NCBI GenBank assembly: GCA_014843695.1
Contig: CM026400.1
Coordinates: 33,535,513-33,599,512 of the forward strand
Reading direction: 5' to 3'
DNA from: Archivesica marissinica
Taxonomy: Eukaryota > Mollusca > Bivalvia > Venerida > Vesicomyidae
Length of the DNA stretch: 64,000 bases
The notes below the pieces were generated by a model, which made no database searches, was not told the origin of the DNA, and worked only from the letters and a program-made list of their open reading frames with translations. Below are positions 63,611 through 64,000 of the stretch, one piece after another (positions within the stretch are counted from its first letter, which is position 1; the number at the start of each line of letters is the position of its first letter). A program made the position numbers and the translations under genes.

Positions 63611-64000
63611 ACGCTCGTTTCAACGCTGGTTTCAACGCGAATTGCGCCGCTTTAGAAATTTTCAAAACAAATTGAAAATGCTACGAAATCTCTTTTTGAC
63701 GTACATTTTTGCCGAATAAACATACAGGTTAGTGGAAACACATTTTATTGATAATGTTATTCACAGTTAAAACTCTCCCGTCGAAGATTTTTTTTTGTTG
63801 CTGACAGAACCCGTGTCCTAGTATGGAAATGTGACCTGCTATGGCCAATGTATGTGGCAATTGTTTGCAACGTATACATGCATGCAGCTTAAAGTTGTGT
63901 TTTATTTGAAGAACAATATAAAGACTCGGGATAGGCGTTATATTTGGACAGCTTTGTACAAAATTGTTTCAGATATGGCCATTTTACTGATCGATGTGAA

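Larger units (their letters stand above)
63164..64000. repeat. Large inverted repeat over the DAXX promoter and first exon
   Basis: Arm 63164-63555 is the near-perfect reverse complement of 63598-64000, with a 42-bp spacer. The right arm has a 12-bp duplication (near 63624) and a few substitutions. The arms run to the window edge, so full length is unknown. Confidence 0.95.

Overview
The window is animal nuclear DNA: AT-rich, spliced genes with long repeat-packed introns, tRNA-derived SINEs, a PHD-type non-LTR retrotransposon, Tc1, hAT-like and TTAA-targeting DNA elements, and very many minisatellites. Repeat style and protein similarity suggest a marine invertebrate, most likely a mollusc (inference; no taxonomic search was possible).

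Two host genes can be reconstructed exon by exon. (1) RPL28 (ribosomal protein eL28), + strand, four coding exons at 8686-8772, 10228-10351, 11162-11280 and 18752-18835. They give 137 aa, the length of the human protein. (2) A giant DAXX homologue, - strand, coding from 62448 down to 30686 in nine coding exons, with a probable noncoding first exon near 63437. All splice phases agree and the predicted protein is about 2,421 aa, against 740 aa in human. The DAXX helical bundle lies at the N-terminus and the histone H3.3-binding domain is spread over six short exons. A poly-Asp stretch follows where vertebrate DAXX is acidic, and the last residues are IIVLSDSD, the same SUMO-interacting C-terminus as human DAXX. 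The extra length is a roughly 780-aa acidic insertion between the two domains and a roughly 1,280-aa C-terminal exon. Together these carry about 15 SUMO-interaction-like motifs. The two genes converge: RPL28 ends near 18.9 kb and DAXX near 30.7 kb.

Layout: 1-3460, decayed non-LTR retrotransposon (- strand) carrying a SINE insertion; 3.5-8.6 kb, MITE, SINEs and short tandem repeats; 8.7-18.9 kb, RPL28, with intron 3 full of minisatellites and nested DNA elements; 19-30 kb, intergenic, mostly a roughly 57-bp satellite and a 1,000-N scaffold gap whose two flanks are near-identical (probable assembly duplication); 30.7-62.5 kb, DAXX; 63.16-64.0 kb, a large inverted repeat over the DAXX first exon and promoter that runs off the window.

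The most unusual feature is that several DAXX minisatellites are built from exon-intron junctions. About 74 copies of a 22-bp unit repeat the exon 6 donor site, 10 copies of a ~32-bp unit repeat the exon 8 acceptor plus its first 24 coding bases, and a 109-bp duplication repeats the second half of exon 4, which holds the expected H3.3-contact helix, with its donor. A further 27-bp minisatellite is inside the last exon and stays in frame.
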